A stretch of DNA of 64,000 nt from Larkinella arboricola (GTDB lineage Bacteria > Bacteroidota > Bacteroidia > Cytophagales > Spirosomataceae), in NCBI RefSeq assembly GCF_003259745.1, contig NZ_QLMC01000006.1, positions 334,731 to 398,730 of the forward strand, written 5' to 3'. Of the stretch, positions 27,987 through 36,463 are shown one piece after another. Both the position numbers and the translations under genes were made by a program. Every line of letters starts with the position of its first letter. Positions within the stretch are counted from its first letter, which is position 1. The notes beneath the pieces were generated by a model. That model was not told the origin of the DNA and searched no databases. It saw only the letters and a program-made list of their open reading frames with translations.

Positions 27987-28199
27987 GTGGCCATCATTAA
28001 TGATGGCGGTAGGCCCGTTGAGCTCATTGAGACGGAGCTGCCCGTCGAGGAGTTGTGGGATACGGCCCAAAAGCAGAAGGATCTACAAATCGATGGTTTA
28101 AACCCGGGGAAGCCCTACGTTCATCATAGTACAGAACACCCAGCATTACATTCAGAGCCATCCCCTCCTGTGGGTTATTCCAACGCTCCTGCTGAGTAA
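27987..28199 (+). CDS. Short unrecognised open frame
   Basis: 70 codons from GTG 27987, beginning VAIINDGGRPVELIETELPV with a proline-rich end. The codon use is not unlike that of its neighbours, but I recognise no family and see no convincing ribosome site. It may be a remnant. Bases 28200-28375 contain the upstream region of the lipase gene. Confidence 0.25.
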   Translation: MAIINDGGRPVELIETELPVEELWDTAQKQKDLQIDGLNPGKPYVHHSTEHPALHSEPSPPVGYSNAPAE

Positions 28200-28375
28200 T
28201 TCCGATGATCCGGAGGCATCACCAGAATACCACTAAAATGGCCACTTTGTGGGGACGCCCCTTTGTTCCGCCATCGGGTCAAGTTAGTCAGAACGAAGCG
28301 CCCATTCAGAGCCGGGGCACTCATTACCCAACCCATTTGTCAGTATTCATTCACATTTTTCAACTAGGTAAACCA

Positions 28376-29566
28376 ATGAAAATTCCTGTACATGCGAAGC
28401 CGATTTCACCCCGACTTCTGGGAGGGCTCCCATATTCGGTCGCAGTGATTCTTCTGGGGGTCATCACCCTGGCGGCCTGTAGCGACGACCATCGGCTGCC
28501 GCCGGTCAAAGAAACATCCCTAACCGATACCCACAAACAGATTGCCCTGCTGTGTATGCTTTCCAATGTCAACTATGATCTCATAGCTGCATCGCAGGAG
28601 GAGTTAAGACAGAATACGCTAAAGATAAATGATCTCCTGCAAAACAACGCCGACGTGCGGGCCTATATTGGCACCGACTGGCAGGTCGTTTGGGGGCCGG
28701 AAATTTCCAACAGCCGAAAGAAATCCAGCACCAGCGCAGTCGACAGTTTCGTTACAGACAATACGATGTATGTGGCCCGAGGCACCGACCTGGCCACGGG
28801 CAAAACTATACATGTGGTGGCCATAGCAGGTACGAATGCGGTATCGCGAAAAGGCGCAATCTTAGAAGATTTCAATGTACTCGAAGAAAAGGACTGGGGC
28901 GCTCCCGCTAGTGGTAAAATCAGCGCGGGCAGCGCCGTGGGCTTCAATATCCTCAGCTCGATGCGAGACGGGGCCACCGGAAAAACTCTACTCGAGTTTC
29001 TGGCCACACTGGGCGATGCCGGTCCCACTGAGGTGGCCTTTACAGGCCATAGTCTGGGCGGAGCCCTCTCGCCCCTGATGGCCCTCAAATGCATCGAGTG
29101 GACAGAACAGATGGGCTACACCAACATTACCATAAGCGTCTATCCGATTGCCGGACCGACGCCGGGCAATAAGGAGTTTGCCATTTATGCCGCCCAGAAA
29201 TTTGGTAAGGGCTACCACTCGGTCATCAACGAGTACGACATTGTTCCCCATAGCTGGCAGAAAGATATGTTTGAAAAGATTCCGTCGCTGTACAAAAACG
29301 CCCCCCCTTTCAATCCGGGTGGTAACCAGGGGTTTGGGTTACCGCTCAAAGACCAGTTAGCGTTTAATGGGCTAAAAGCGATTATCGATCAGAAAACGTA
29401 TCAGCGCATTGCTCCTGAGCGGGAGTTTGTCTTCCAGGGCCGAGCGAATGTGTATGCGGATGGGTCGGGTAGTTTTTTCAAGGAAGCTAAGTATCAACAT
29501 GTGCTGGCTTATTACAAGGACGCCTTCGAATTTCCTCAATCGATTATGGATGTCCTCTCAAATTAA
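28376..29566 (+). CDS. Class 3 lipase lipoprotein
   Basis: The open frame extends back to 28205, but ATG 28376 is preferred because it starts a clean lipoprotein signal (VAVILLGVITLAAC). The 396-residue product has the lipase elbow GHSLGG in VAFTGHSLGGALSPL, the acid in VINEYDIVPHSW and a late His region (KYQHVLAYYKD), as in fungal-type class 3 lipases. It should hydrolyse acylglycerols or related esters at the outer membrane or periplasm. A strong hairpin follows 58 bases after the stop, so it is probably transcribed alone. Confidence 0.82.
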   Translation: MKIPVHAKPISPRLLGGLPYSVAVILLGVITLAACSDDHRLPPVKETSLTDTHKQIALLCMLSNVNYDLIAASQEELRQNTLKINDLLQNNADVRAYIGTDWQVVWGPEISNSRKKSSTSAVDSFVTDNTMYVARGTDLATGKTIHVVAIAGTNAVSRKGAILEDFNVLEEKDWGAPASGKISAGSAVGFNILSSMRDGATGKTLLEFLATLGDAGPTEVAFTGHSLGGALSPLMALKCIEWTEQMGYTNITISVYPIAGPTPGNKEFAIYAAQKFGKGYHSVINEYDIVPHSWQKDMFEKIPSLYKNAPPFNPGGNQGFGLPLKDQLAFNGLKAIIDQKTYQRIAPEREFVFQGRANVYADGSGSFFKEAKYQHVLAYYKDAFEFPQSIMDVLSN

Positions 29567-29624
29567 TTTCCGCATAAAAACGCCTGCTCACTTCAGGAAT
29601 TTAGTTCAGCTTTGGCATAGTATT

Positions 29625-29673
29625 GTCTTGATCCGTACACGAAGTCAATGAACATTCGTGTACGGATCAAGAC
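29625..29673 (+). terminator. Long perfect hairpin after the lipase gene
   Basis: 19-base arms (29625-29643 and 29655-29673) are perfectly inverted around 11 bases. A short CTTTTC follows. It is likely a terminator for the lipase gene; a bidirectional role toward the bestrophin gene is possible. Confidence 0.55.
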
Positions 29674-30260
29674 CGGCTTTTCATCACATCGCCGGTTTGG
29701 ACTTGCAACAAAATATTGGACAAATATCTAAGCGACATTCTGTAATTGTCTTTCACAATATTCAGAAGGAGAAATATATCTCAATCCTGACCGGGCTGCC
29801 GGCGCAGTGCCTTCTTTGACGCTTGTACCGCCGGGTTGCCCCGCAGATCTTCATACACTCAAATATGGCGTTTTTGCCTGTGCTCGTGTAGAGAAATACT
29901 GTTAATAGACTACCCAACTTCAACTTTTTGAATAGGATCGCAGAAGCGAAAGCTTTCTGCCACAGCCTTCATCGGCGCTTCAATTTTTCCGGACTTATCA
30001 GCGGTAAACTCTCTATTCAGTATTTTTTGCGCCGGATGTGACTTACCAACTTATTTTGTTTTTTGCCTGACGCCGATGGGATGCTTACGCCAATAATAGC
30101 CACTACAACCCCCGGCGGACCTGCGCTAAAATAAAATATTCGTAGTAATGGATTAACAAAGAGTTGATTAACTGCCATGTAAAAAAGTATTGAACTGGTG
30201 GCAGGAGACCTCAAAAACTCAAACAAAGAAAGGACATGTAATAGGTTGGGTAAGTCGCTT
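29674..30260. other. Intergenic region, no intact gene
   Basis: A short minus-strand stretch near 29920-30010 reads like a protein end (EFTADKSGKIEAPMKAVAES), but it lacks a start and is not recognised. Nothing else coding is seen. Confidence 0.3.
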
Positions 30261-31181
30261 CTATAAGATATACTCTCCATCCACGGCTTCGATCGGTTTG
30301 GGAATCTCAGGTGCATGAAGCGTTTGCATGACGTTAATTTCAATGGTGCGCACTAGCGAATCCAGCGGTATGCTGGCCGGATTGCCATCGAAGGGATTGA
30401 TCAGGTTCAGCCCATTTAAGTGCGTTACGTGAAAGACAAACCCAATCAACCAGCCTAGCCCAATCGACCACATACCTGCCTCTTCGGCAATATCGATCGT
30501 CAGAATGAAGATCATTAGCCAGATGAATACCCGAGTAAAATACACATACGTAACCGGAAACAGCGTGTTTTTGATGCGCTCACAGCGGCCCATGCTGTCG
30601 CTAAAGCGAACCAGCAATTCATTCAGGGCCAAAAAAGCGAAGCCATCCATCTGGTCGGTTTCGCGCAACTTCTGCAGATCCCGCACCTGTAAATCCAGTA
30701 CGCCAGCCGGGATATTGGAGTAGTGGGTGAGGGTGGCCAGATCGGTCGGCTCCAGATAACTCTGATAATCGGGTTCTTCTGTATTACGTAAACTTTGTTT
30801 GAGGGCATACAGGAAACTTAAATTACGGCGTATTAACCGGACGGCCAGCTCATTTGGGTGGGCCTGGTCCGTAACTGGGTCAATGTGCAGCTGGGTGTAG
30901 GCCAGCAGTGAGCGGGTCCAGGAGCGGGAGTCATTGACTAAGGCCCCCCAGATGGTGCGGGCCTCCCACCAGCGGCTATAGGCCTGGTTGTTGTTGAAGC
31001 CAATGAAGAAAGCCAGCGTCGTGGCTAACAAGGCCGGAATATTGTTGGGAATATGAGAAGTTCCTCGGAGTATATAAGCTTCTAGTAGATAAGCACCCGT
31101 ACACAGGGCAATCATCCACAAATCAACTTTCCAGGTGATTCGGACGACCCGGCTGAGTCGTAGATCGGGTTTGAGCAGCAT
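30261..31181 (-). CDS. Bestrophin-family (RFP-TM) anion channel protein
   Basis: 306 residues. The N-terminal pattern (VVRITWKVDLWMIALCTGAY), followed by LLATTLAFFIGFNNNQAYSR and WWEARTIWGALVNDSRSW, is the bestrophin signature. The Asn-rich turn and WWEAR motif are highly conserved. Four hydrophobic helices are visible. Bacterial members form pentameric ion channels in the inner membrane. It is transcribed away from the neighbouring plus-strand genes and has no operon partner. Confidence 0.9.
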   Translation of the reverse strand: MLLKPDLRLSRVVRITWKVDLWMIALCTGAYLLEAYILRGTSHIPNNIPALLATTLAFFIGFNNNQAYSRWWEARTIWGALVNDSRSWTRSLLAYTQLHIDPVTDQAHPNELAVRLIRRNLSFLYALKQSLRNTEEPDYQSYLEPTDLATLTHYSNIPAGVLDLQVRDLQKLRETDQMDGFAFLALNELLVRFSDSMGRCERIKNTLFPVTYVYFTRVFIWLMIFILTIDIAEEAGMWSIGLGWLIGFVFHVTHLNGLNLINPFDGNPASIPLDSLVRTIEINVMQTLHAPEIPKPIEAVDGEYIL

Positions 31182-31232
31182 GAAATTAAGTTTGGTTAGT
31201 CAAATATAAGGGCACAGGGGTGGTTAGGGAAA

Positions 31233-31478
31233 TAGTGTAAATGCGCTATTGTCCCCAGTATTTGTAGCCTCTAAGTTTGTGACCATTTCGAGCGGAGTGA
31301 AAACCAGGTAAAATCGACCAGATGACTATGATTAACATAGCGGTGTTCGAAGATCACTAAGGCAGGCGTGAAGCGTTGGAGTTACTCATTAGTCTTTAAC
31401 CGGATATGCACTGTAGTGGGAGCTTCGGGGATTGCCGCAACCTGGTGGACAACCTCAAGGAAAATCCATCCCATGTTA
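31233..31478 (+). pseudogene. 246-base duplicated segment, copy 2: decayed response-regulator 5' end with its promoter module
   Basis: Same length as 21780-22025 and closely similar along the whole stretch. The start MTMINIAVFEDH is followed by a stop (AAA to TAA), and a second stop replaces a Gln codon in the LISLQPD segment, so it is non-coding. The promoter-like module is kept, with ATTG 31248-31251 and TAAGTTTG 31272-31279 spaced 20 bases apart. It could now drive the BNR-propeller gene 240 bases further on (inference). Confidence 0.85.
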
Positions 31479-31518
31479 AGTCTGAGGAATTACAAATCAT
31501 TTATTATTAAGCTCTGCC

Positions 31519-32688
31519 ATGAAAAAGATAGTGAACACTCGTATTATTCAACTATTCCTTTTTGGTACGCTGCTATTAGTTACCATCAGTTGTATGGACA
31601 AAGACAAGGATGACGTTGATCTACGGCCGGGCAAGGGTATGCTCATTGATCACGGGTATATTCCTGTAATGGTAGCGGGACATTACGACTTTGCTTTAAA
31701 TGAATTTCAAATGGCCGCCTACACGAATAATTTTGTATATGTGGCCACCTCGGATGGTCTATGGAAAAACAATCTTCTCACAAAGGAATGGTCCAGAAGT
31801 GGTTTTGAGGGCAAGAAGGTCTCCTGTATTTTCAAACATCCTGCTATTGAGAACAAGCTTTTTGCCGGTATTGTACCCGCCGAACATAAAACTGAAAAAT
31901 CATTGTTTATATCCAATGACGGCGGAGTAACCTGGAAGGCGGCACAATCACCGGTTCACAATGATTTGGATAATCGGTATGAAACGTATGTTAGTATGGC
32001 GGTACGGCCAACGCATCCCGATCACATTTATGCCAATTTAGAGGGAGGCACCATGATCGCCGTATCGACAGATGGAGGAATCAATTGGAAGCGAATGAAT
32101 AATGAGAAGGATTCCTATCGGGGTTATCAAAGTAACATTGTTTTTTTACCCGATAACCCCAACCAAATCTTTCAAGGAAGTGAAAATCCGTTAGATGATG
32201 CCTGGCTAGGCCGATATGACATTGATGCGAAAGATCCGGTGGTGCTGACCAATTTTACCAAAGTGGTGGATAGAAGCGTTTTTGGAAATCGAAGGCCGGT
32301 AGAACTGAAGACAAACGCGTATACAGGAAACAGCATTTATGTCGGTCAGGAAGGGGCATTGGCCAAAGTAAGTGGGACAACCACCAAATTTATCTTTAAA
32401 GCCGAAGAAGGCCATCCTACATTTCCGTATGTGTATATTTATGGTATCTGGATCGATCCCAAGGATCCCAATCATATTCTGTTCGGTGGAGCAGTCAATG
32501 ATAATCAAACATCCTTAAGCTTGTTCGAAACATTTAATGAAGGAAAACAGATTACGCCGGTAACTCAGGATGCCACGTTGGCCACGGCCCAAGTTACCAA
32601 GATACTGGCAACCAATACGTATCCTGCAATCGTTATATACGATCCCAGTACTGAAAAGGTCAGGCTTTTGCTGTATAAGTCAAAGTAA
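31519..32688 (+). CDS. BNR/sortilin-like beta-propeller lipoprotein
   Basis: 389 residues with a lipoprotein signal (LFLFGTLLLVTISC). Repeated Asp-box-like motifs (SNDGGVTWKAA, STDGGINWKRM) and WD-like blades such as YVATSDGLWKNN indicate a 6-7 bladed propeller, as in sialidase-fold or Ycf48-like proteins. No sialidase catalytic residues are seen, so a binding or scaffold role is more likely. It follows the decayed response-regulator copy, whose promoter module may have been captured. Confidence 0.7.
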   Translation: MKKIVNTRIIQLFLFGTLLLVTISCMDKDKDDVDLRPGKGMLIDHGYIPVMVAGHYDFALNEFQMAAYTNNFVYVATSDGLWKNNLLTKEWSRSGFEGKKVSCIFKHPAIENKLFAGIVPAEHKTEKSLFISNDGGVTWKAAQSPVHNDLDNRYETYVSMAVRPTHPDHIYANLEGGTMIAVSTDGGINWKRMNNEKDSYRGYQSNIVFLPDNPNQIFQGSENPLDDAWLGRYDIDAKDPVVLTNFTKVVDRSVFGNRRPVELKTNAYTGNSIYVGQEGALAKVSGTTTKFIFKAEEGHPTFPYVYIYGIWIDPKDPNHILFGGAVNDNQTSLSLFETFNEGKQITPVTQDATLATAQVTKILATNTYPAIVIYDPSTEKVRLLLYKSK

Positions 32689-32699
32689 AATCTATATCT

Positions 32700-32723
32700 C
32701 ACTCGGCCTGTAGCCACCGAGTG
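32700..32723 (+). terminator. Weak hairpin after the BNR gene
   Basis: CACTCGG and CCGAGTG form a 7-base stem around 10 bases, 12 bases after the stop. The T-rich stretch comes only 12 bases later, so termination is uncertain. Confidence 0.35.
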
Positions 32724-32737
32724 TAAACTATCATCTG

Positions 32738-32926
32738 TTATTTTTTATTATCGAGGAATAAATTTTTAACGGTATCGTAGTCATCGTTGGGATTGATCTC
32801 CTTCATTTGAATTTTCCTACGCTGGTCGTCCTGGATGCCGTGTATAAGAAGCTGCCCTATGCGCTTAGGTGTTAGCTCAGTAGTAATGCCCAGATCGCAA
32901 AACCGTTTGCCAGTTTGCCGAACCAT
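32738..32926 (-). CDS. Short unrecognised open frame, possibly a gene remnant
   Basis: 62 codons on the minus strand (ending DDYDTVKNLFLDNKK). The charged, non-repetitive composition looks protein-like, but there is no recognised family. The start context is poor and an in-frame stop lies just upstream. The rest of 32689-33105 is AT-rich with no gene. Confidence 0.28.
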   Translation of the reverse strand: MVRQTGKRFCDLGITTELTPKRIGQLLIHGIQDDQRRKIQMKEINPNDDYDTVKNLFLDNKK

Positions 32927-33105
32927 CCACGAGGCTTATGAGCAACGGTTACGCCGAGCTGATCCCCTAACTATGTAAACAAATATATGTTGAATCCATC
33001 GTGATGAAGTATTGTTCCTAAAAATTCCCCAATTTATAACCGATTAATACGGGCTTAAATCAGTGAATTTATAAGCGTTCCGCTTTTCTCTTAACGGATA
33101 CCATT

Positions 33106-34659
33106 TTGAAGAACCTATTTACCAGTCGTTGGTTGAAGTTAGTCAGCCGTGTCGGTAGCGCTTACTATCGTTTTTCATCAAGGCGATGTCTTTACGGTCT
33201 GCTTGCATTAACTGCCTGCCTACTCGGTTTTAGCCCTCAGGTGGCCGGCCAGCAACAAACAATTTTTCAGGGGGAGATGGAGCTTGGCAGCATAATCTCG
33301 TCGAAAGCCACAACCCCATTCTGGCTGCGCACCAATCACTATGGAATCATTCCTCGGGAGGCTCCCGCCGGTATTTTTCAGGCTGCAATCCAGAAACACT
33401 ACCGCCAACCTGATTCGGTCCATACCCAAAAGGTTGACTGGAGCTTTACGCTTAATCCGGTTATGACCCAGAACCAAGCCGACCGACTGAAGCTATTTTT
33501 GGTGGAAGCCAACCTGAGCGTTCGCTTTAAAGCCCTTGAGTTATATGTGGGCCGACGCCGGCAGGTGACAGGGTTGGGAGATACCACCTTGACATCGGGT
33601 TTTTATGCCGTTTCGGGCAACGCCTTGCCTTTGCCTAAAATACAACTATCGACCGTTGGCTACGCTCCTCTGCATTTTACCGGCGACTGGGTAGCGATCA
33701 ATGCGGGTTTAGCTCACGGATGGTATCAAATGGCGAGCTTGCAGGGTGTACGGCTGCATCAGAAATACTTCTACCTGCGGCTGGGCAAGCCAGGGTCTTT
33801 AATAAAAGGCTATATGGGCCTTAATCATCAGGTCCAATGGGCGGGACACGCTGAATATCTCAAACAACGCCCGGATATTGCCGACGCTAACGGGTATTTT
33901 CCTTCGGATTGGAAGTTTTATCGGTACGTTTTTTTTTCGTACACGCCTAAAGACTGGGCGAAGGTAGCAGGATATACTTCATTTGATAGTTACCGGGTGG
34001 GCAATAGCCTTGGCAGTATTGATATTGGCGTAGAATTCAATTTGCCGTCGGGGCGCTGGTTGGCCTACCATCAGCATGCCTACGATGACGTATCGGGTAT
34101 TGTATTTAAAAATGTGCCTGACGGTCTTTGGGGGCTTAGTTACCGCCCTGGGCCTGGACAGCAGACTGCTTTTCAAATTAATCGTATAACGGCGGAACTG
34201 CTGACAACGACGAATCAATCGGGGGCCACCTTCTACATCCCCGGTAGTTCTTACCAGGGGGGTGATAATTACTACAACCATAGCCAGTATGCCCAAGGCT
34301 GGTCTTATTTAGGTCGGACTATAGGCACACCTTTCATTGCGCCCCGTCAGGACTTTGATCCTGCTTCTGCCTTAGCCGCTGGCGCTTTTTTCTCTAATAA
34401 TCGGGTGACAATGGGGTATATAGGCGCTCAGGCGATTTACCGCAAAGCAACCCTGCTATTACGTACATCGTACAGTTGGAACGCCGGAACTTTTAGTCAG
34501 CCTACGCCCGGTACCCTGGTTCAGTTTTCAATGCTGGCAGGGGCTCAGATACCCATTACCCGATACAAGGTGTTACTGATGGCCAGTGCCGCCCTGGATA
34601 CCGGTGATTTATACACCCCTGCAATTGGTGGTTATATCGGCTTAAAAAAGAAGTGGTAA
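33106..34659 (+). CDS. Wzi-like capsule assembly outer-membrane protein
   Basis: 517 residues from a TTG start, chosen because no in-frame ATG precedes the signal peptide (LYGLLALTACLLGFSPQVAG). The mature start (GEMELGSIISSKATTPFWLR, then TNHYGIIPREAP) is the typical opening of Bacteroidota Wzi-family proteins, and the rest has amphipathic strands of a beta-barrel ending in a basic KKKW. Wzi of Escherichia coli anchors capsule at the cell surface. No capsule genes are adjacent here, so the partner polysaccharide is unknown. Confidence 0.75.
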   Translation: MKNLFTSRWLKLVSRVGSAYYRFSSRRCLYGLLALTACLLGFSPQVAGQQQTIFQGEMELGSIISSKATTPFWLRTNHYGIIPREAPAGIFQAAIQKHYRQPDSVHTQKVDWSFTLNPVMTQNQADRLKLFLVEANLSVRFKALELYVGRRRQVTGLGDTTLTSGFYAVSGNALPLPKIQLSTVGYAPLHFTGDWVAINAGLAHGWYQMASLQGVRLHQKYFYLRLGKPGSLIKGYMGLNHQVQWAGHAEYLKQRPDIADANGYFPSDWKFYRYVFFSYTPKDWAKVAGYTSFDSYRVGNSLGSIDIGVEFNLPSGRWLAYHQHAYDDVSGIVFKNVPDGLWGLSYRPGPGQQTAFQINRITAELLTTTNQSGATFYIPGSSYQGGDNYYNHSQYAQGWSYLGRTIGTPFIAPRQDFDPASALAAGAFFSNNRVTMGYIGAQAIYRKATLLLRTSYSWNAGTFSQPTPGTLVQFSMLAGAQIPITRYKVLLMASAALDTGDLYTPAIGGYIGLKKKW

Positions 34660-34789
34660 CTGTAATCGTTAACCTGCAGCGGTGTCTGAGTGTGTGTGAA
34701 AATCAGGACTTCGGTTGATAAGTAATCGATTCAATTTTTTACTTTGTCATTATTATGAGTCCGAAAGAACAATCTGACATCCGGCGCAA

Positions 34790-35310
34790 TCGGAGCGCCG
34801 GAGCGGGTATAGTTCCGGGGAGAACTATCAGGCGCTGGAACAACGGGAAATTGTGGGTTTTATTCCCCCACACGGCAAATAAAAAGCAGATCGTCAGGAC
34901 TTTAGGTATGCTGCTGCTACGGACAGTTACCGGTGCCGGCAGGGCAAAACGCTGGCGTTTGACCGCTTGGTGACCGATCGGGATGGCAACCCAAAAAAGC
35001 GCTACGTCTCCAAATCTTCCAACTGCAAAGGACAGCCTTTGCGGGCCACTTGTATTCAGACGAAGGCCCGCGAAAAGCGCTTGCATCAGACGGCTTACAA
35101 GGCCGAGTATGAGCGGATGCTTAAGCGGTTAGCCGCTCGAAGCGGCAAGGCTCGAAGCCGACAGGGGCCGCCACGGTTGAACCGGTTTTGGGTAGTCTGA
35201 TCAATTACTACGGCTTAGGCAAAATTGGCGTCCGAGGCCAGGCCGCAGCGACTAAAGTGATGTATTTAGCGGCCATAGCTTACAATCTTAAGAAATATCT
35301 GCGCTATTAA
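34790..35310 (+). pseudogene. IS1182-family transposase, C-terminal remnant
   Basis: Pieces in different frames read GENYQALEQREIVGFIPPHG, YRCRQGKTLAFDRLVTDRDG, then KREKRLHQ-like segments (KAREKRLHQTAYKAEYERML) and SLINYYGLGKIGVRGQAAAT up to a TAA at 35308-35310. This is the C-terminal half of an IS1182-type DDE transposase. At least two frameshifts and one stop are present. A short GC palindrome at 34781-34801 lies just before it. Confidence 0.8.
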
Positions 35311-36463
35311 ATTGGTAAGGGTTTGTCACAGGCTTCGGCAATGGTCGTTCACTTAATGGACAATGGCTTTTTGTACCTTCGGACTTTTGCAACAGCCACT
35401 ATGATTATGTTAAGAGACTTTTCTAAGAAATTAGCGCAGGGGTTCTGGCAGAACTGCTGAAGAAAATAAACTCATAGATCTTTGAAGGGTCCCTTTTTTT
35501 CTACTAGCAAGAACAATAATGACCACGACCATTGCAACTACGAATTCACTAGCTTCCATAAAGATTAAGTTCTTTGAACAGGTTATGTTAATCTTAAGTG
35601 TCTATCAGACGTAGTTCATTGCTCTAAGTCACACAACAAGTATGACTAAGGTTGCACTTTATGCACTATCCGCTCAATTTACTTACGTTCCGTACTGGTT
35701 ATTGTCCGACGTGGATCATCTTTAGGGAAGCTTATATAAGCTTCCCTAACCGCCAACTAAAAGGAAATTCCATTTATCATATGTCACAACACGGGCCTTT
35801 TCCCTCCCGAGCGACGGTCCCCTTTTCAAAGGACAAACCGCCTTCTCTCTATGGCTTATCTTCGGGGTTTGATCTTAGAATATTTCATTAACATAAGATA
35901 GCTTATAAAGCTTAAATAAGTACAATTTTATAAAAGCTGTGAAGGCCTATATTCGAATCGTAATATAGTTTATATTGAGTAAGATCTTGTTTTTAAAAGG
36001 TGAATAGCTAATACCAAGTAGAGATTAAAATGGACAATCCCTTCTCCCTTTCCAATAGTTGTTTGTACTTAAATTATTTTACTTGTAAATGAATTGAAAA
36101 AAGGGAGTTTAATGGACAAACTGGTGGAAAGGCTCTATACATTACCGAACGCAAAAAGAGCCAGGAAGCCCTGCACTACAACCACCTCTGGCTGACGCAA
36201 GCCATGCGCAGTGCCCGGAAGGCAAGCCATTGTGGGATTTAGCTCTCAGGAAGAGGCTCAAACCCTTGAAGGTTGGTTGGTAGGATTCACCCCGAAGACC
36301 GCCCCAATGTCCACGCCCGGGCCGACAATCGATTGACCAGCGCAAAGAGTTTGAGGTAACTAAGCCCACCAACGACCAGGATTAAAACGTACTTTCTCCT
36401 ACCGCTTTTAATCGCCTGCTGGAGTCTTCTTTCTGATCAGCTACAGGCTCAGCCAGCAACGAG
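35311..36463. other. Gene-poor AT-rich region
   Basis: About 1.15 kb between the IS1182 remnant and the fusion gene. No coding frame with recognisable features is seen. It contains a 28-base palindrome at 35722-35749. Confidence 0.4.
35722..35749. repeat. Perfect 28-base palindrome
   Basis: TTAGGGAAGCTTAT is followed directly by its exact inverse complement, with no spacer. It stands alone in a gene-poor region. It could be an operator, a cruciform or an end-joining product. Confidence 0.55.

Noticed and set aside
28205-28375. Upstream extension of the lipase frame
   Set aside because: It would put 57 polar residues before a clear lipoprotein signal that begins at 28376.
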